Assembly (NCBI GenBank): GCA_049317725.1 | Contig: JBMOHS010000022.1 | Location: 1-32,315, forward strand | DNA from: CAIOZW01 sp049317725 | Lineage (GTDB): Bacteria > Acidobacteriota > Blastocatellia > RBC074 | Length of the DNA: 32,315 bases | Direction of reading: 5' to 3' | Shown: positions 8,004 to 15,327 of the stretch, piece by piece | Numbering within the stretch: position 1 is the first letter of the stretch | How the letters are laid out: the number at the start of each line of letters is the position of its first letter | Program-made: the position numbers and the translations under genes | Notes under the pieces: model-generated | The model's input: the letters and a program-made list of their open reading frames with translations, nothing else | Databases searched by the model: none | Told to the model about the DNA's origin: nothing

Positions 8004-8722
8004 AAGAAGCCCTGGTTCTGATGGCGAAAGCACCGATCGAGGGGATGGTCAAGACACGTCTCGTCCACCCCCCCTGGACAGCAGCGGAGGTGACCGAGCT
8101 CTACCAAGCTTTTCTGCGGGACACGATCACGACGATGGAAGAGGTCTGGCGGGATCGGGAGACCCTCTCCCTCGTCCTTTGCTACACGCCGGAAGGCGCA
8201 GAGGAGACGCTCGAACCCTTCTGGGAGGGAGGGATTCTTCTCCCACAAGGGTCGGGGGATCTGGGTGCCCGCCTGACGGACTGCTTCGAGACCTTACGAA
8301 AAGCGGGATTTGATCGAGTGGTCGTGGTTGGGGCGGATTGCCCCACCCTGCCGCCCGCCTTTCTACTGCAGGCATTCGATCAAATCCTCGATGACCGGAC
8401 CGTCGTTCTTGGACCGACACGCGATGGGGGCTACTATCTTCTTGCGGCGGCACGCTTACCGGAAGGGGTTCTGTCGGGCCTTCCCTGGAGTACGGATCAG
8501 GTTCTCGCGCAGACGGTTCGCCGCCTGGAGGAGGCGGGCTCGATCTGTGCTACACTCCCCATTCTCGAAGATGTGGATACCCCTGAGGACCTTTCCCGAC
8601 TGGAGGCGCAGTTGGCCGTGGACCCTTCTTTGGCTCGATCAACCAGCCGCTATCTGGAGGCCCGCCGTCGGCGAATGGCCCTCCTCTCCACCCAATCTCT
8701 CGACGATCGGCACGAACCATAA
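8000..8722 (+). CDS. DUF2064 / TIGR04282-family GT-A glycosyltransferase-like protein
   Basis: The 240-residue protein belongs to the GT-A-fold family sometimes annotated as arsenosugar-biosynthesis glycosyltransferase. Features seen: the N-terminal nucleotide-binding start ALVLMAKAPIEGMVKTRLVHP with the family's K-T-R-L, the PQGSGDLGARLTDCF segment, the metal-site-like GADCPTLPPAF (about residues 112-122), LGPTRDGGYYLLA and the closing EDVDTPEDLSRLE. These make the family assignment firm, but the acceptor and product are unknown and nothing nearby points to arsenic metabolism. ATG 8000 overlaps the preceding stop by four bases, so it is likely translationally coupled to the secreted glycosidase, which may indicate a shared glycan pathway (inference). 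Confidence 0.85.
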   Translation: MKEALVLMAKAPIEGMVKTRLVHPPWTAAEVTELYQAFLRDTITTMEEVWRDRETLSLVLCYTPEGAEETLEPFWEGGILLPQGSGDLGARLTDCFETLRKAGFDRVVVVGADCPTLPPAFLLQAFDQILDDRTVVLGPTRDGGYYLLAAARLPEGVLSGLPWSTDQVLAQTVRRLEEAGSICATLPILEDVDTPEDLSRLEAQLAVDPSLARSTSRYLEARRRRMALLSTQSLDDRHEP

Positions 8723-8750
8723 CCGGAATCGAAAAAGCCCGAAAAAACCT

Positions 8751-10007
8751 ATGGATAAACTGAAAGCCATCATTAAGCGTGAGTATCTGACCCGGGTTCG
8801 ATCGAAAGGGTTCATCATTGGGACGATCCTCAGCCCCATCCTGATGCTTTCGTTCGTTGTGGTCCCGTACTTCATCACTCGCCTGGGCGGATCGGAGCGC
8901 CATCGAGTCGCCGTTCTCGATCAGGTCGGAGACCCCTCGCTCTACCAGCGGGTCGAGAGCATTCTGGTCGCTAACGGAACGCGCAAGGAGCGGTACGACC
9001 TGGAGCGCGTCGAGGCGCCAGCCGACGACGACTCGTCGCTCAAACGCCTGCAAGAGCGGCTCGCCACCGGAGAGATCGATGGCTATCTGATTCTTCCTCC
9101 GAACATCCTGGAGATCGACCGACTCCTCTACTTTGTCAAAAACGTCGGGGATTTTGAGGCACGCCAGCAGATTGGGGATGCCATCAACCGTGCCCTCGTC
9201 GAGCGGCGGGTGCGTCTGGCAGGCTTGCAGAGTGAAGATCTCCAAAGGCTGACCCGCGAGGTTCGATTCGAGGTTCGCAATGAACGGGGCGAGCGGGAGC
9301 GGGGCCAGACCTTCATTCTCGCCTTCGGTCTCCTGATGATCATCTATATTACGATTCTCGTTTATGGGGTGATGGTCATGCGGGGGGTCATCGAGGAGAA
9401 GCAGTCGCGGATCATCGAGGTTCTTCTCTCCTCGGTTCGTCCCTTTGACCTTCTTCTCGGGAAGTTGATCGGAATCGGCCTGGTGGGGTTGACGCAGTAT
9501 TCCGTATGGACGATCTTCGGGCTCGGGTTGAGCCTCGCCACCTCCTTGCCGATGTTGGTCGCCAACTGGGGCAGCCTGCCGACGATCCAACCCCATCTCC
9601 TCGTCTTCTTCCTGGTCTACTATGTCTTGGGCTACTTTCTCTATGCGACCCTTTACGCCATGGTCGGGGCGATCGTCTCCAATGAGGAGGATGGTCAGCA
9701 AGTGCAGTTGCCTGTCACCATGGCGATCATTATCCCGATGATGATCTCGACCATGGTCTTGCGCTCACCCAACAGTTTGGCCTCGACCATTCTCTCGCTG
9801 GTGCCCTTCTTCTCTCCGATGTTGATGTTCCTGCGGATTGCGATCCAGACCCCCCCGTGGTGGCAGGTTGCCCTCTCTATCGTTCTGCTTCTTTTGACCA
9901 TCCTTGGTACTGTCTGGATCTCTGCTCGCATCTATCGGGTCGGTGTGCTGATGTACGGAAAGAGGCCGACTCTGCCGGAGATTCTTCGCTGGCTGCGCTA
10001 TGCGTGA
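8751..10007 (+). CDS. ABC-2 type transporter permease (NatB-like)
   Basis: The 418-residue protein begins MDKLKAIIKREYLTRVRSKGF, the usual amphipathic start of NatB-like permeases. It has a first membrane helix at about residues 20-42, a large extracytoplasmic domain (about 45-185), and a cluster of five to six helices from about 190 to the end. The signature EEKQSRIIEVLLSSVRPFDLLLGKLIGIGLVGLTQY follows the second helix and is diagnostic of the family. ATG 8751 was chosen because the N-terminus then matches family layout; no good Shine-Dalgarno is visible, and the open frame upstream lies in the DUF2064 gene. No ATP-binding subunit is adjacent, so its partner must be encoded elsewhere. A terminator hairpin follows at 10046-10079. 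Confidence 0.88.
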   Translation: MDKLKAIIKREYLTRVRSKGFIIGTILSPILMLSFVVVPYFITRLGGSERHRVAVLDQVGDPSLYQRVESILVANGTRKERYDLERVEAPADDDSSLKRLQERLATGEIDGYLILPPNILEIDRLLYFVKNVGDFEARQQIGDAINRALVERRVRLAGLQSEDLQRLTREVRFEVRNERGERERGQTFILAFGLLMIIYITILVYGVMVMRGVIEEKQSRIIEVLLSSVRPFDLLLGKLIGIGLVGLTQYSVWTIFGLGLSLATSLPMLVANWGSLPTIQPHLLVFFLVYYVLGYFLYATLYAMVGAIVSNEEDGQQVQLPVTMAIIIPMMISTMVLRSPNSLASTILSLVPFFSPMLMFLRIAIQTPPWWQVALSIVLLLLTILGTVWISARIYRVGVLMYGKRPTLPEILRWLRYA

Positions 10008-10045
10008 AGCGCTGGGCGGGCTGGTTGGTTTCAATCGACCAAACG

Positions 10046-10079
10046 CGAAAGGGAGACCCGAAACCGGATCTCCCTTTCG
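10046..10079. terminator. Hairpin between convergent genes, probable bidirectional terminator
   Basis: CGAAAGGGAGA (10046-10056) pairs perfectly with TCTCCCTTTCG (10069-10079), 11 bp around a 12-base loop. It lies between the permease stop (10007) and the stop of the minus-strand small exported protein (10119). T tracts after the stem are short on both strands, so efficiency is uncertain. Confidence 0.6.
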
Positions 10080-10118
10080 TCATTCAACCCCTTGTGACCT
10101 TGTACTCGCGGGTGAATC

Positions 10119-10529
10119 TTACCTCTCCTCGGCCGAAGCCCCCGCGTTTTGATTGCTTCCCACACCATCGGCGATCATTAACACTCGCTGATCCCCCTGG
10201 AAGGCTAACGTCTTGAGCAGACGTCCCTTCTCTAACTCCACGAATCCGGCCGAGTGATGAGGGTTCTTGCGGGTGGTCGCTTGGACCTCGACCCGCGTCG
10301 TCGCGACTAATCGACCATTCTGCTGGAAGGTCACCTCGTTGGTGCTCGAGTTGAACTTCACGTTGTACGTCCCCTTGGGAATGACCGTCTCTCCAACGGT
10401 GACGTCATTGATGAAGGTAACGGTCTTCGATCGATCTTTCGCCTCGACCGCGACGTAACCGAAGATCGCGACGGCGAAGGCGGTCGCCAGGGTGAGAAAT
10501 AACGACTTGCCTGCTTGACGGTTCTGCAT
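10119..10529 (-). CDS. Small exported protein, probable target of the adjacent sigma54 two-component system
   Basis: The 136-residue protein starts with a signal peptide (MQNRQAGKSLFLTLATAFAVAIFGYVAVEA, likely cleaved after VEA). The mature part opens KTVTFINDVTVGETVIPKGTYNVKF and continues with NEVTFQQNGRLVATTRVEVQ, a small beta-rich fold of a type I associate with acidobacterial exported proteins of unknown function; no enzyme motif is visible. The mature domain has no Cys and no lipobox. AGGAGG lies about 10 bases before ATG 10529. Regulation is the informative part: a textbook -24/-12 element lies about 170 bases upstream, and the gene directly upstream encodes a sigma54 activator. It is therefore likely silent until the kinase is stimulated. 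Confidence 0.82.
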   Translation of the reverse strand: MQNRQAGKSLFLTLATAFAVAIFGYVAVEAKDRSKTVTFINDVTVGETVIPKGTYNVKFNSSTNEVTFQQNGRLVATTRVEVQATTRKNPHHSAGFVELEKGRLLKTLAFQGDQRVLMIADGVGSNQNAGASAEER

Positions 10530-10697
10530 GATCTTTCCCTCCTCCTGATATCGCCCCTGCCTTGGGGGCGTCTTGTTCGTTTTCCTGTCTGCTTCTCCGG
10601 AAGTGATCGGGACATCCCAGCAAAGACCGTCACCCCGGAGAAGCGATCCGTGGCGAGAGATCTGCGATTGCTTCCCTCTTCGCTACGCCACGGAACA

Positions 10698-10715
10698 ATG
10701 CAATGGGTGTGCCAG
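10698..10715 (-). promoter_or_regulatory. Sigma54 (RpoN) -24/-12 promoter
   Basis: On the minus strand the sequence is CTGGCACACCCATTGCAT. It matches the TGGCAC-N5-TTGCA consensus without mismatch, with GG and GC separated by exactly 10 bases. The predicted transcription start is near 10688, giving a leader of about 160 bases to the small exported protein. The adjacent gene encodes a sigma54-dependent activator, which strengthens the call. Confidence 0.85.
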
Positions 10716-10854
10716 AGGGTTTAATGGGAAGGTTTTTGCCTAAAACTCTTTTCTTTTCAATAGCTTGCCTTTTCGTTTCTGTTTTCCCGGGAGCGGGAGC
10801 AGGGAAGCGATGAGGCAATCTGGAACGGCAACCGGGTCACCTTGCGACAATCGG

Positions 10855-10873
10855 CCCGCCCTTGCGGGGCGGG
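10855..10873 (-). terminator. GC-rich hairpin immediately after the response-regulator gene
   Basis: CCCGCCC (10855-10861) and GGGCGGG (10867-10873) form a perfect 7-bp stem with a 5-base loop, directly abutting the regulator stop codon at 10874. No T tract follows on the minus strand, so it may be a weak or Rho-assisted terminator, or a 3'-end stabiliser, rather than a strong intrinsic terminator. Confidence 0.45.
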
Positions 10874-12244
10874 TCACAGCTCGAACTGGGGATCCTGCGC
10901 GCGGTACTCATCCAGTTTGCGATGGAGGGTACGACGGTCAACGCCGAGGATTTCAGCGGCCCGGGACTTATTGCCCCCAGTCGAGCGAAGGGTATCGAGG
11001 ATGTACTCCCGTTCCAAGTCGTGGAGGGTCAATCGCTGCTCCTTGCTTCGGGTGAGGAGGGTGGTTGTCCCGGCTTGTTGTCGGATCCGATCCGGCAGGT
11101 CCTCAGGGTGCAAAGTGCCGCTTTCGGCGAGGGCGACTGCCCGCTCGATGGCGTTCTCGAGTTCTCGCGCGTTGCCCGGCCAATGGTAGGCCGTCAAGAT
11201 GGCCAGGGTCTCTTGAGGAATGTGGGGGGAAGGAATCCCAGCCTTCTCCGTGATCTTGTGCAGGAAGTGCTCGACCAGGAGCGGGATGTCGAAGGGGCGT
11301 TCCCGCAGTGGCGGGAGGTGAAGGTGGATTACGTTGAGTCGCCAGAAGAGATCTTCCCGGAATCGTCCTTCGCGAACCTCTTTCTCCAGGTCACGGTTGG
11401 TCGCGGCAATGACCCGCAGGTCGATCTCTCGTTCCCGGTCGGCCCCAATCCGCCGAACAGTCCCCTCCTGGAGGACACGCAGCAGCTTGGGTTGAAGGGC
11501 GAGGGGCATCTCACCAATCTCATCAAGGAAGATCGTCCCGCCGTCAGCGGATTCGAAGAGGCCCGACCGGGCCTGTCGAGCACCGGTGAAGGCTTGTCCC
11601 GTATGGCCAAAGAGTTCGGACTCCATCAATTCTGTAGGAATGGCCGCACAGTTGACGGCAATGAATTGACCTGCCCGTTGGGACATCTGATGGATCGAGC
11701 GGGCGACCAGCTCCTTGCCGGTTCCGGACTCGCCGGTGATCAACACCGTGCTGGTGCTCCGTGCCGCCCGATTGACCAGCTTGAAGAGGTCCTGCATCTG
11801 CCGGGAGGCGCCAACGATTACCTCGGAGGTCACCCGCATTTCGCGACGCAGGCGCGCCTGTTCCCGTACTGCCATCGTGCGAGCCAGGGCATCGGCGATG
11901 GTGGCCAACCAATCCTCCGTCCCAAAAGGCTTGGTGAGGTATTGAAAAGCACCAGCCTTGACCAGCTCGACCGCCTGTTCAACCGATCCAAAGGCGGTGA
12001 TGACGATGACCGGGACTTCTGGGCGAAGGTCGCGGCAGCGTGTCAGCAGCTCGTCTCCAGAAAGACCGGGCATCCGGATGTCCGTCAGGAGGAGATCGAT
12101 CGATTCCTGACTCCGTTCCAACACCGATAAGGCCTTGCGCCCATCCGTGGCGACAATGGTCTCATATCCGCACTCTTCCAGCTCATCCTGAAGGAGGTCC
12201 CGTAGATCGGGATCGTCTTCCGCAATAAGGATTCGGTCTTTCAT
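10874..12244 (-). CDS. Sigma54-dependent response regulator (NtrC family)
   Basis: The 456-residue protein has three domains. The receiver (1-120) has acidic residues at 10-11, phospho-acceptor Asp55 (LLLTDIRMPG) and Lys105 (LTKPFG). The AAA+ domain (about 140-380) has Walker A GESGTGKE (171-178), the sigma54-contacting loop QAFTGA (217-222), Walker B GGTIFLDEIGEM and the downstream FREDLFWRLNV. A Fis-type helix-turn-helix lies at the C-terminus (GNKSRAAEILGVDRRTLHRKLDEY). The contact loop has Gln in place of the first Gly of GAFTGA. ATG 12244 overlaps the kinase stop (ATGA), so the pair is co-translated; starts further upstream lie inside the kinase gene. The likely target is the sigma54 promoter just beyond its 3' end. 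Confidence 0.95.
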   Translation of the reverse strand: MKDRILIAEDDPDLRDLLQDELEECGYETIVATDGRKALSVLERSQESIDLLLTDIRMPGLSGDELLTRCRDLRPEVPVIVITAFGSVEQAVELVKAGAFQYLTKPFGTEDWLATIADALARTMAVREQARLRREMRVTSEVIVGASRQMQDLFKLVNRAARSTSTVLITGESGTGKELVARSIHQMSQRAGQFIAVNCAAIPTELMESELFGHTGQAFTGARQARSGLFESADGGTIFLDEIGEMPLALQPKLLRVLQEGTVRRIGADREREIDLRVIAATNRDLEKEVREGRFREDLFWRLNVIHLHLPPLRERPFDIPLLVEHFLHKITEKAGIPSPHIPQETLAILTAYHWPGNARELENAIERAVALAESGTLHPEDLPDRIRQQAGTTTLLTRSKEQRLTLHDLEREYILDTLRSTGGNKSRAAEILGVDRRTLHRKLDEYRAQDPQFEL

Positions 12245-13809
12245 GCAAACGGGCTCTCCTGGTTGTTCCGTTCCCGTGAGGTCGAAGGCTCGCTGGGCCA
12301 TCGGTCGGAGAGGTCAGGCAGGGGGAGATAGAGAGTGAAGACCGCTCCTCCCTCGGCTCGATTGGCGGCTTCGATCCAGCCTTCGTGCTCTTCGACGATT
12401 CGACGAGAGACCGCCAATCCGAGCCCTGTCCCGCTGCCAACCTCCTTGGTGGTGAAGAATGGATCAAAGATCCTGGGGAGTACCTCCTTGGCGATCCCCT
12501 CTCCAGAGTCCGCAATCTGAATGGCCAGATAGTCCCGTTCATTCCCCTCGCGGGAGGAACCGGCCAGGGGGACGTGGCGAGACCTCGCCGGGAAACGCGA
12601 AATCGAGAGCGTCCCCCCCTTGGGCATCGCTTGAATCCCATTCTGACAGATGTTGAGAAGGACTTGCTGGAGCAGCTCGGGATCGGCGAGCAGGGTGGGC
12701 AGTTCCGGCAGGGGAGGGCCGGGCAGTTCGATGGTGATGCCGACCTTCTCGGCCTGGGACTCGAGCATCTCGACCGTCTCCCGGATCAATTCGTCAGGGG
12801 AGACAGGCTGAAGGTGCAGCGAGTAGGGGCGTGCCAAGTTGAGCAGTTGTCGCACGATCCGGGTGATCCGGGCCGCTTGATTCCGAATGATGGTCAGGTT
12901 TCGCTGGCGGGTCTCGGTCGAGGCCTCGGGATGCTGCAGCAGTTGCTTGGCCCGACCGTCGATCACTTGCAGCGGGGCACCCATTTCGTGGGCCACGCCG
13001 GCGGCGAGATGGCCGACCGCCGCCAACTGCTCTGATTGACGGAGTCGACGTTCCAGGGAAATTCTCTCTTCGACCTCCTGTTGCAGGCTCACCCGCTGTT
13101 CTGCCAGCCGGTCGGCCATGCGGTTGAACTCTCGCGCGAGCGTCGTCAACTCACTGCCACCGCGTGCGACGATGACACGATAGTGGAGGTCCCCGCGCCC
13201 CACTGCGAGGGCTCCCCCGACAAGCTCCTCGACTGGCCGGATCAGCCCAAAGCGCGTCACGAGAAAGACGACGATGAAGACGGTGATGACCATCAGCAAG
13301 AGGGTCATCACCAGATGGCGCCGCGCCTTGGCAATATGGGCGTGAACGAATGAGATCGGTTGGATGATCTCGATGGCCCCAACCCGCTCCTGGTGGACCT
13401 GCAGAGGGGTGATCAGTGAGAAGTAGTCCTCGCCACCGATGCTCCGTTCGATTTCGATCGAAGATCCGGTCTCGATCACTTGCCGAGCCTCCCGGAAGTA
13501 GCGAACCTCTTCCGGCGCGAGGTCGTTCGAGATCGCCTGCAACGACCCTGACCGGTCGAAGAGGAGCAGGCTGAAGAGGCCGGTGTTCTCCCGCAGACGA
13601 CTGATCAATCGCTGGGCATCGAGGCTCCGCCCACTGAGATAATCTTCTTCGAGCGCGATCTTCAGCGACAGGGCATGGGCCCGCGACTCCACCCGGGCAG
13701 CCTCCAGCAGGCTGGCCTCCCGCTGTTGCAGGCTGATCAGGCCAGCGATCAGATCGACGGCGCTGATCGAGAGAGTTAATAGAAGAATGAGCCGCGTACC
13801 GATCTTCAT
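12241..13809 (-). CDS. Membrane sensor histidine kinase
   Basis: The 522-residue protein has membrane helix 1 (about 6-28), a periplasmic sensor of about 135 residues, helix 2 (about 165-188) and a HAMP domain (RPVEELVGGALAVGRGDLHYR onward). A HisKA segment follows with phospho-acceptor His274 in AGVAHEMGAPLQVI, where the usual Asn of H-E-x-x-N-P is Ala. The HATPase domain shows ICQNGIQAMPKGG (N box), IQIADSGEGIA (G1), FDPFFTTKEVGSGTGLGLAVS (F and G2 boxes). I start at ATG 13809 (MKIGTRLILLL), which places helix 1 at the N-terminus; a GTG at 13908 would add a 33-residue basic extension with no Shine-Dalgarno. The stop overlaps the regulator start. The periplasmic sensor gives no visible clue to the ligand. 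Confidence 0.92.
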   Translation of the reverse strand: MKIGTRLILLLTLSISAVDLIAGLISLQQREASLLEAARVESRAHALSLKIALEEDYLSGRSLDAQRLISRLRENTGLFSLLLFDRSGSLQAISNDLAPEEVRYFREARQVIETGSSIEIERSIGGEDYFSLITPLQVHQERVGAIEIIQPISFVHAHIAKARRHLVMTLLLMVITVFIVVFLVTRFGLIRPVEELVGGALAVGRGDLHYRVIVARGGSELTTLAREFNRMADRLAEQRVSLQQEVEERISLERRLRQSEQLAAVGHLAAGVAHEMGAPLQVIDGRAKQLLQHPEASTETRQRNLTIIRNQAARITRIVRQLLNLARPYSLHLQPVSPDELIRETVEMLESQAEKVGITIELPGPPLPELPTLLADPELLQQVLLNICQNGIQAMPKGGTLSISRFPARSRHVPLAGSSREGNERDYLAIQIADSGEGIAKEVLPRIFDPFFTTKEVGSGTGLGLAVSRRIVEEHEGWIEAANRAEGGAVFTLYLPLPDLSDRWPSEPSTSRERNNQESPFA

Positions 13810-13911
13810 CGACGTTCTCTTCTTTCGCGTTCTACCTTGGGGACCTTCTCGCGCGGTCGAGCGCTCGGTGACGAGATGGCCCAAGAAGTGCATTCCACCC
13901 TTGTGCACTAA

Positions 13912-13937
13912 AAAATGAGCCGTTCCGGCCTCATTTT
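13912..13937 (-). terminator. Intrinsic-terminator-like hairpin in the kinase leader
   Basis: AAAATGAG (13912-13919) pairs with CTCATTTT (13930-13937), and CCG/CGG extend the stem inside. On the minus strand the hairpin is followed by six T residues. No minus-strand gene ends here, so it lies in the 5' leader of the kinase if transcription starts near 13961. It may attenuate kinase expression or block read-in from upstream. Confidence 0.5.
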
Positions 13938-13970
13938 ACAGGGTGAACCCTACTGGGTTCATTTTGCATT

Positions 13971-13987
13971 ATGCAATTTGCTTGCCG
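13971..13987 (-). promoter_or_regulatory. Sigma54-like -24/-12 element upstream of the kinase gene
   Basis: On the minus strand the sequence is CGGCAAGCAAATTGCAT. The invariant GG and GC are 10 bases apart and TTGCA is intact; the -24 half differs from TGGCAC at two positions. The predicted start is near 13961, about 150 bases before ATG 13809. A TTGCAT/ATGCAA palindrome overlaps the -12 part. It would allow positive autoregulation by the encoded regulator. Confidence 0.5.
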
Positions 13988-14070
13988 TACAGAATTACAG
14001 ACATTCTACAGTGGGAGGGTTGTTTCGTGTTGTCAAGGACAAGGAAAAGCCGCCTTCTGCAGCCTTTTGA

Positions 14071-14152
14071 TGCGACAGGAATGGCGCGGAAATGCTGGAG
14101 GGTGTCGCAATATGTCTCACATTGGCTTGATTTATTCATTCTTGACGCGACA
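14071..14152. promoter_or_regulatory. Cluster of TGCGACA-type motifs, candidate activator-binding sites
   Basis: TGCGACA (14071-14077) and its inverse TGTCGCA (14103-14109) are joined by CGCGACA (14146-14152). They lie 110-190 bases upstream of the predicted sigma54 start of the kinase gene. The same 7-mer occurs at 10843-10849 upstream of the other sigma54 promoter. One further copy, at 1149 inside waaA, shows that the 7-mer alone is not specific. Confidence 0.35.
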
Positions 14153-14442
14153 TTTCTGGAGGGGATTCCGGTTCTCCGGATGGGAAATGCTGGAGGAAGG
14201 AGGCAGGATAGGCCTGGAATGGCGCAGTCAGGGCGGAGTCTCGCACGATTGCCGCGGAGTTTCGCCCCATGGAGGTCTTTGGGGGCAACTTTCGGCACGG
14301 GATTTGTGGGGCGTTTTCCGAAGACTGATCGAGCAGCAGCTGAACCTGCCGTCGAACGGTCGATCACCCTTCATCGATCGTGACCGATTCTTGGCGTACC
14401 TTCGCTCCCCTCCTTGGGGGAATCAGCAGGAGGAGGAAGAGG

Positions 14443-15219
14443 ATGAGAGGAGAACGGGCAATCCGGGAGGCAGTGGGCCTGGCCGACATCGCCGCGGAGG
14501 TGCAACCTTGGGGGGCCTCTGCCGTGTCCGCGGCAAGAGCGATGGACCCGTCTGAGCTGTGGGCTCTCGATCTCCAGCGTGAGTTGGCGGGACGGCGTGT
14601 CCAGCTCGAGCCCTCTTCACCAGTGGCCTCGTCACCGGGAAGCGTCCTGGACCTCCTGCTGGATGTCTTGACAGGACGGGTCGAAGGGGTTGTCTGTCGC
14701 ACGTCGCCGGAGTCGAATGGCAGGTATCCCAGGGTGCTGGTGAGCCACCTCGAGGAGGCGAAGTTGTCGGAGGATGGGGTGCTCATCGTTGCCTGTTCCA
14801 ACACCTCTCCGGCTGGTTTCTTGTCCCCGGTCATCGATGATGGCGAATGGCGAAGAGCCACGCCGACTCTCGCTCTGGCCTCAGGTGAGCTGCAAGAGGC
14901 CCGGGTCGTTACCCGGGATGGGCGTCTCATCGGGCAGATCCGGGAGATCTATCTCGTCCCACGAATTCTGCGTGTCTTCTACCGCGTAAGTGCGTCACGG
15001 TGGCGCAGGATTCTGGGAGAGGAGGGATACTTGCGTGGAGACCTCCCTTACGCCTATTCCCGCGACGCGCGACGCCTCTTTGTTCCGGCAGACCTCACGG
15101 CCCGTCAGCTCTTTCCGACGCTATCGGCAGCCATTGAGGACTGGGCGGTTCGCCCCACTTCGATTTCGGCGTCTCCGCTCGCCGGACCGGGAGCGGGCTC
15201 TCGCCCCGGCCATCCCTGA
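14443..15219 (+). CDS. Hypothetical protein with two PRC-barrel-like segments
   Basis: The 258-residue product is soluble, with no signal peptide. Two segments resemble the PRC-barrel pattern of a beta strand, G-x-(V/I)-x-(D/E) and a short loop: SVLDLLLDVLTGRVEGVVCR (about residues 66-85) and RDGRLIGQIREIYLVPRILRVFY (about 155-180). Each is followed by a strand pattern (RVLVSHLEEAKL; LFVPADLTARQLF). The resemblance is by eye, and the function is unknown; PRC barrels occur in RimM, photosynthetic H-subunits and stress proteins. ATG 14443 is preceded by AGGAGGA at an 8-base spacing; the frame is open 21 codons further upstream, without a Shine-Dalgarno. The gene is divergent from the kinase and shares its upstream region. 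Confidence 0.65.
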   Translation: MRGERAIREAVGLADIAAEVQPWGASAVSAARAMDPSELWALDLQRELAGRRVQLEPSSPVASSPGSVLDLLLDVLTGRVEGVVCRTSPESNGRYPRVLVSHLEEAKLSEDGVLIVACSNTSPAGFLSPVIDDGEWRRATPTLALASGELQEARVVTRDGRLIGQIREIYLVPRILRVFYRVSASRWRRILGEEGYLRGDLPYAYSRDARRLFVPADLTARQLFPTLSAAIEDWAVRPTSISASPLAGPGAGSRPGHP

Positions 15220-15327
15220 TCGTCCATTTCTTTACGGGAAGTTCTGTGAGATCCTCCCCAGCGTCGACTCGTTGCCATTGGTTCCAACAGGGGCGCTCCC
15301 AACAGGGGGAGAGGAAGCAGGGATGGA

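Larger units (their letters stand above)
10530..10873 (-). promoter_or_regulatory. 344-base regulatory interval between the small exported protein and its regulator
   Basis: No gene is supported here. From the regulator side it holds a GC hairpin (10855-10873), one TGCGACA motif (10843-10849), a short direct repeat (GGGAGC twice, near 10790-10802), a pyrimidine-rich stretch (about 10740-10790), the sigma54 promoter (10698-10715) and a leader of about 160 bases to ATG 10529. The spacing from TGCGACA to the predicted start is about 155 bases, within the range used by NtrC-type activators. Confidence 0.6.
13810..14442. promoter_or_regulatory. 633-base divergent regulatory region between the kinase and the PRC-like gene
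   Basis: No gene is supported; open frames here have no Shine-Dalgarno and unnatural composition. The region is AT-richer than its surroundings. From left to right it holds a hairpin with a T6 run on the minus strand (13912-13937), an inverted repeat TGAACCC/GGGTTCA (13944-13961), a palindrome TTGCAT-T-ATGCAA (13964-13976), a sigma54-like element on the minus strand (13971-13987), TGCGACA-type motifs at 14071, 14103 and 14146, the direct repeat GAAATGCTGGAGG (about 14089 and 14183), and a partial sigma54-like element on the plus strand (14293-14307). Confidence 0.55.

Noticed and set aside
10862..12130. 422-codon open frame on the plus strand
   Set aside because: Lies antisense to the response regulator, whose domains are complete; the frame is open only because of high GC content.
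13961..13990. dif site for the Xer recombinase
   Set aside because: The palindrome TTGCAT-T-ATGCAA has a one-base centre and short arms; dif needs 11-base arms around a 6-base centre.
13971..14555. 194-codon open frame on the plus strand spanning the kinase upstream region
   Set aside because: No ribosome-binding site, Cys/Trp/Arg-rich composition, and it overlaps the better-supported start at 14443.
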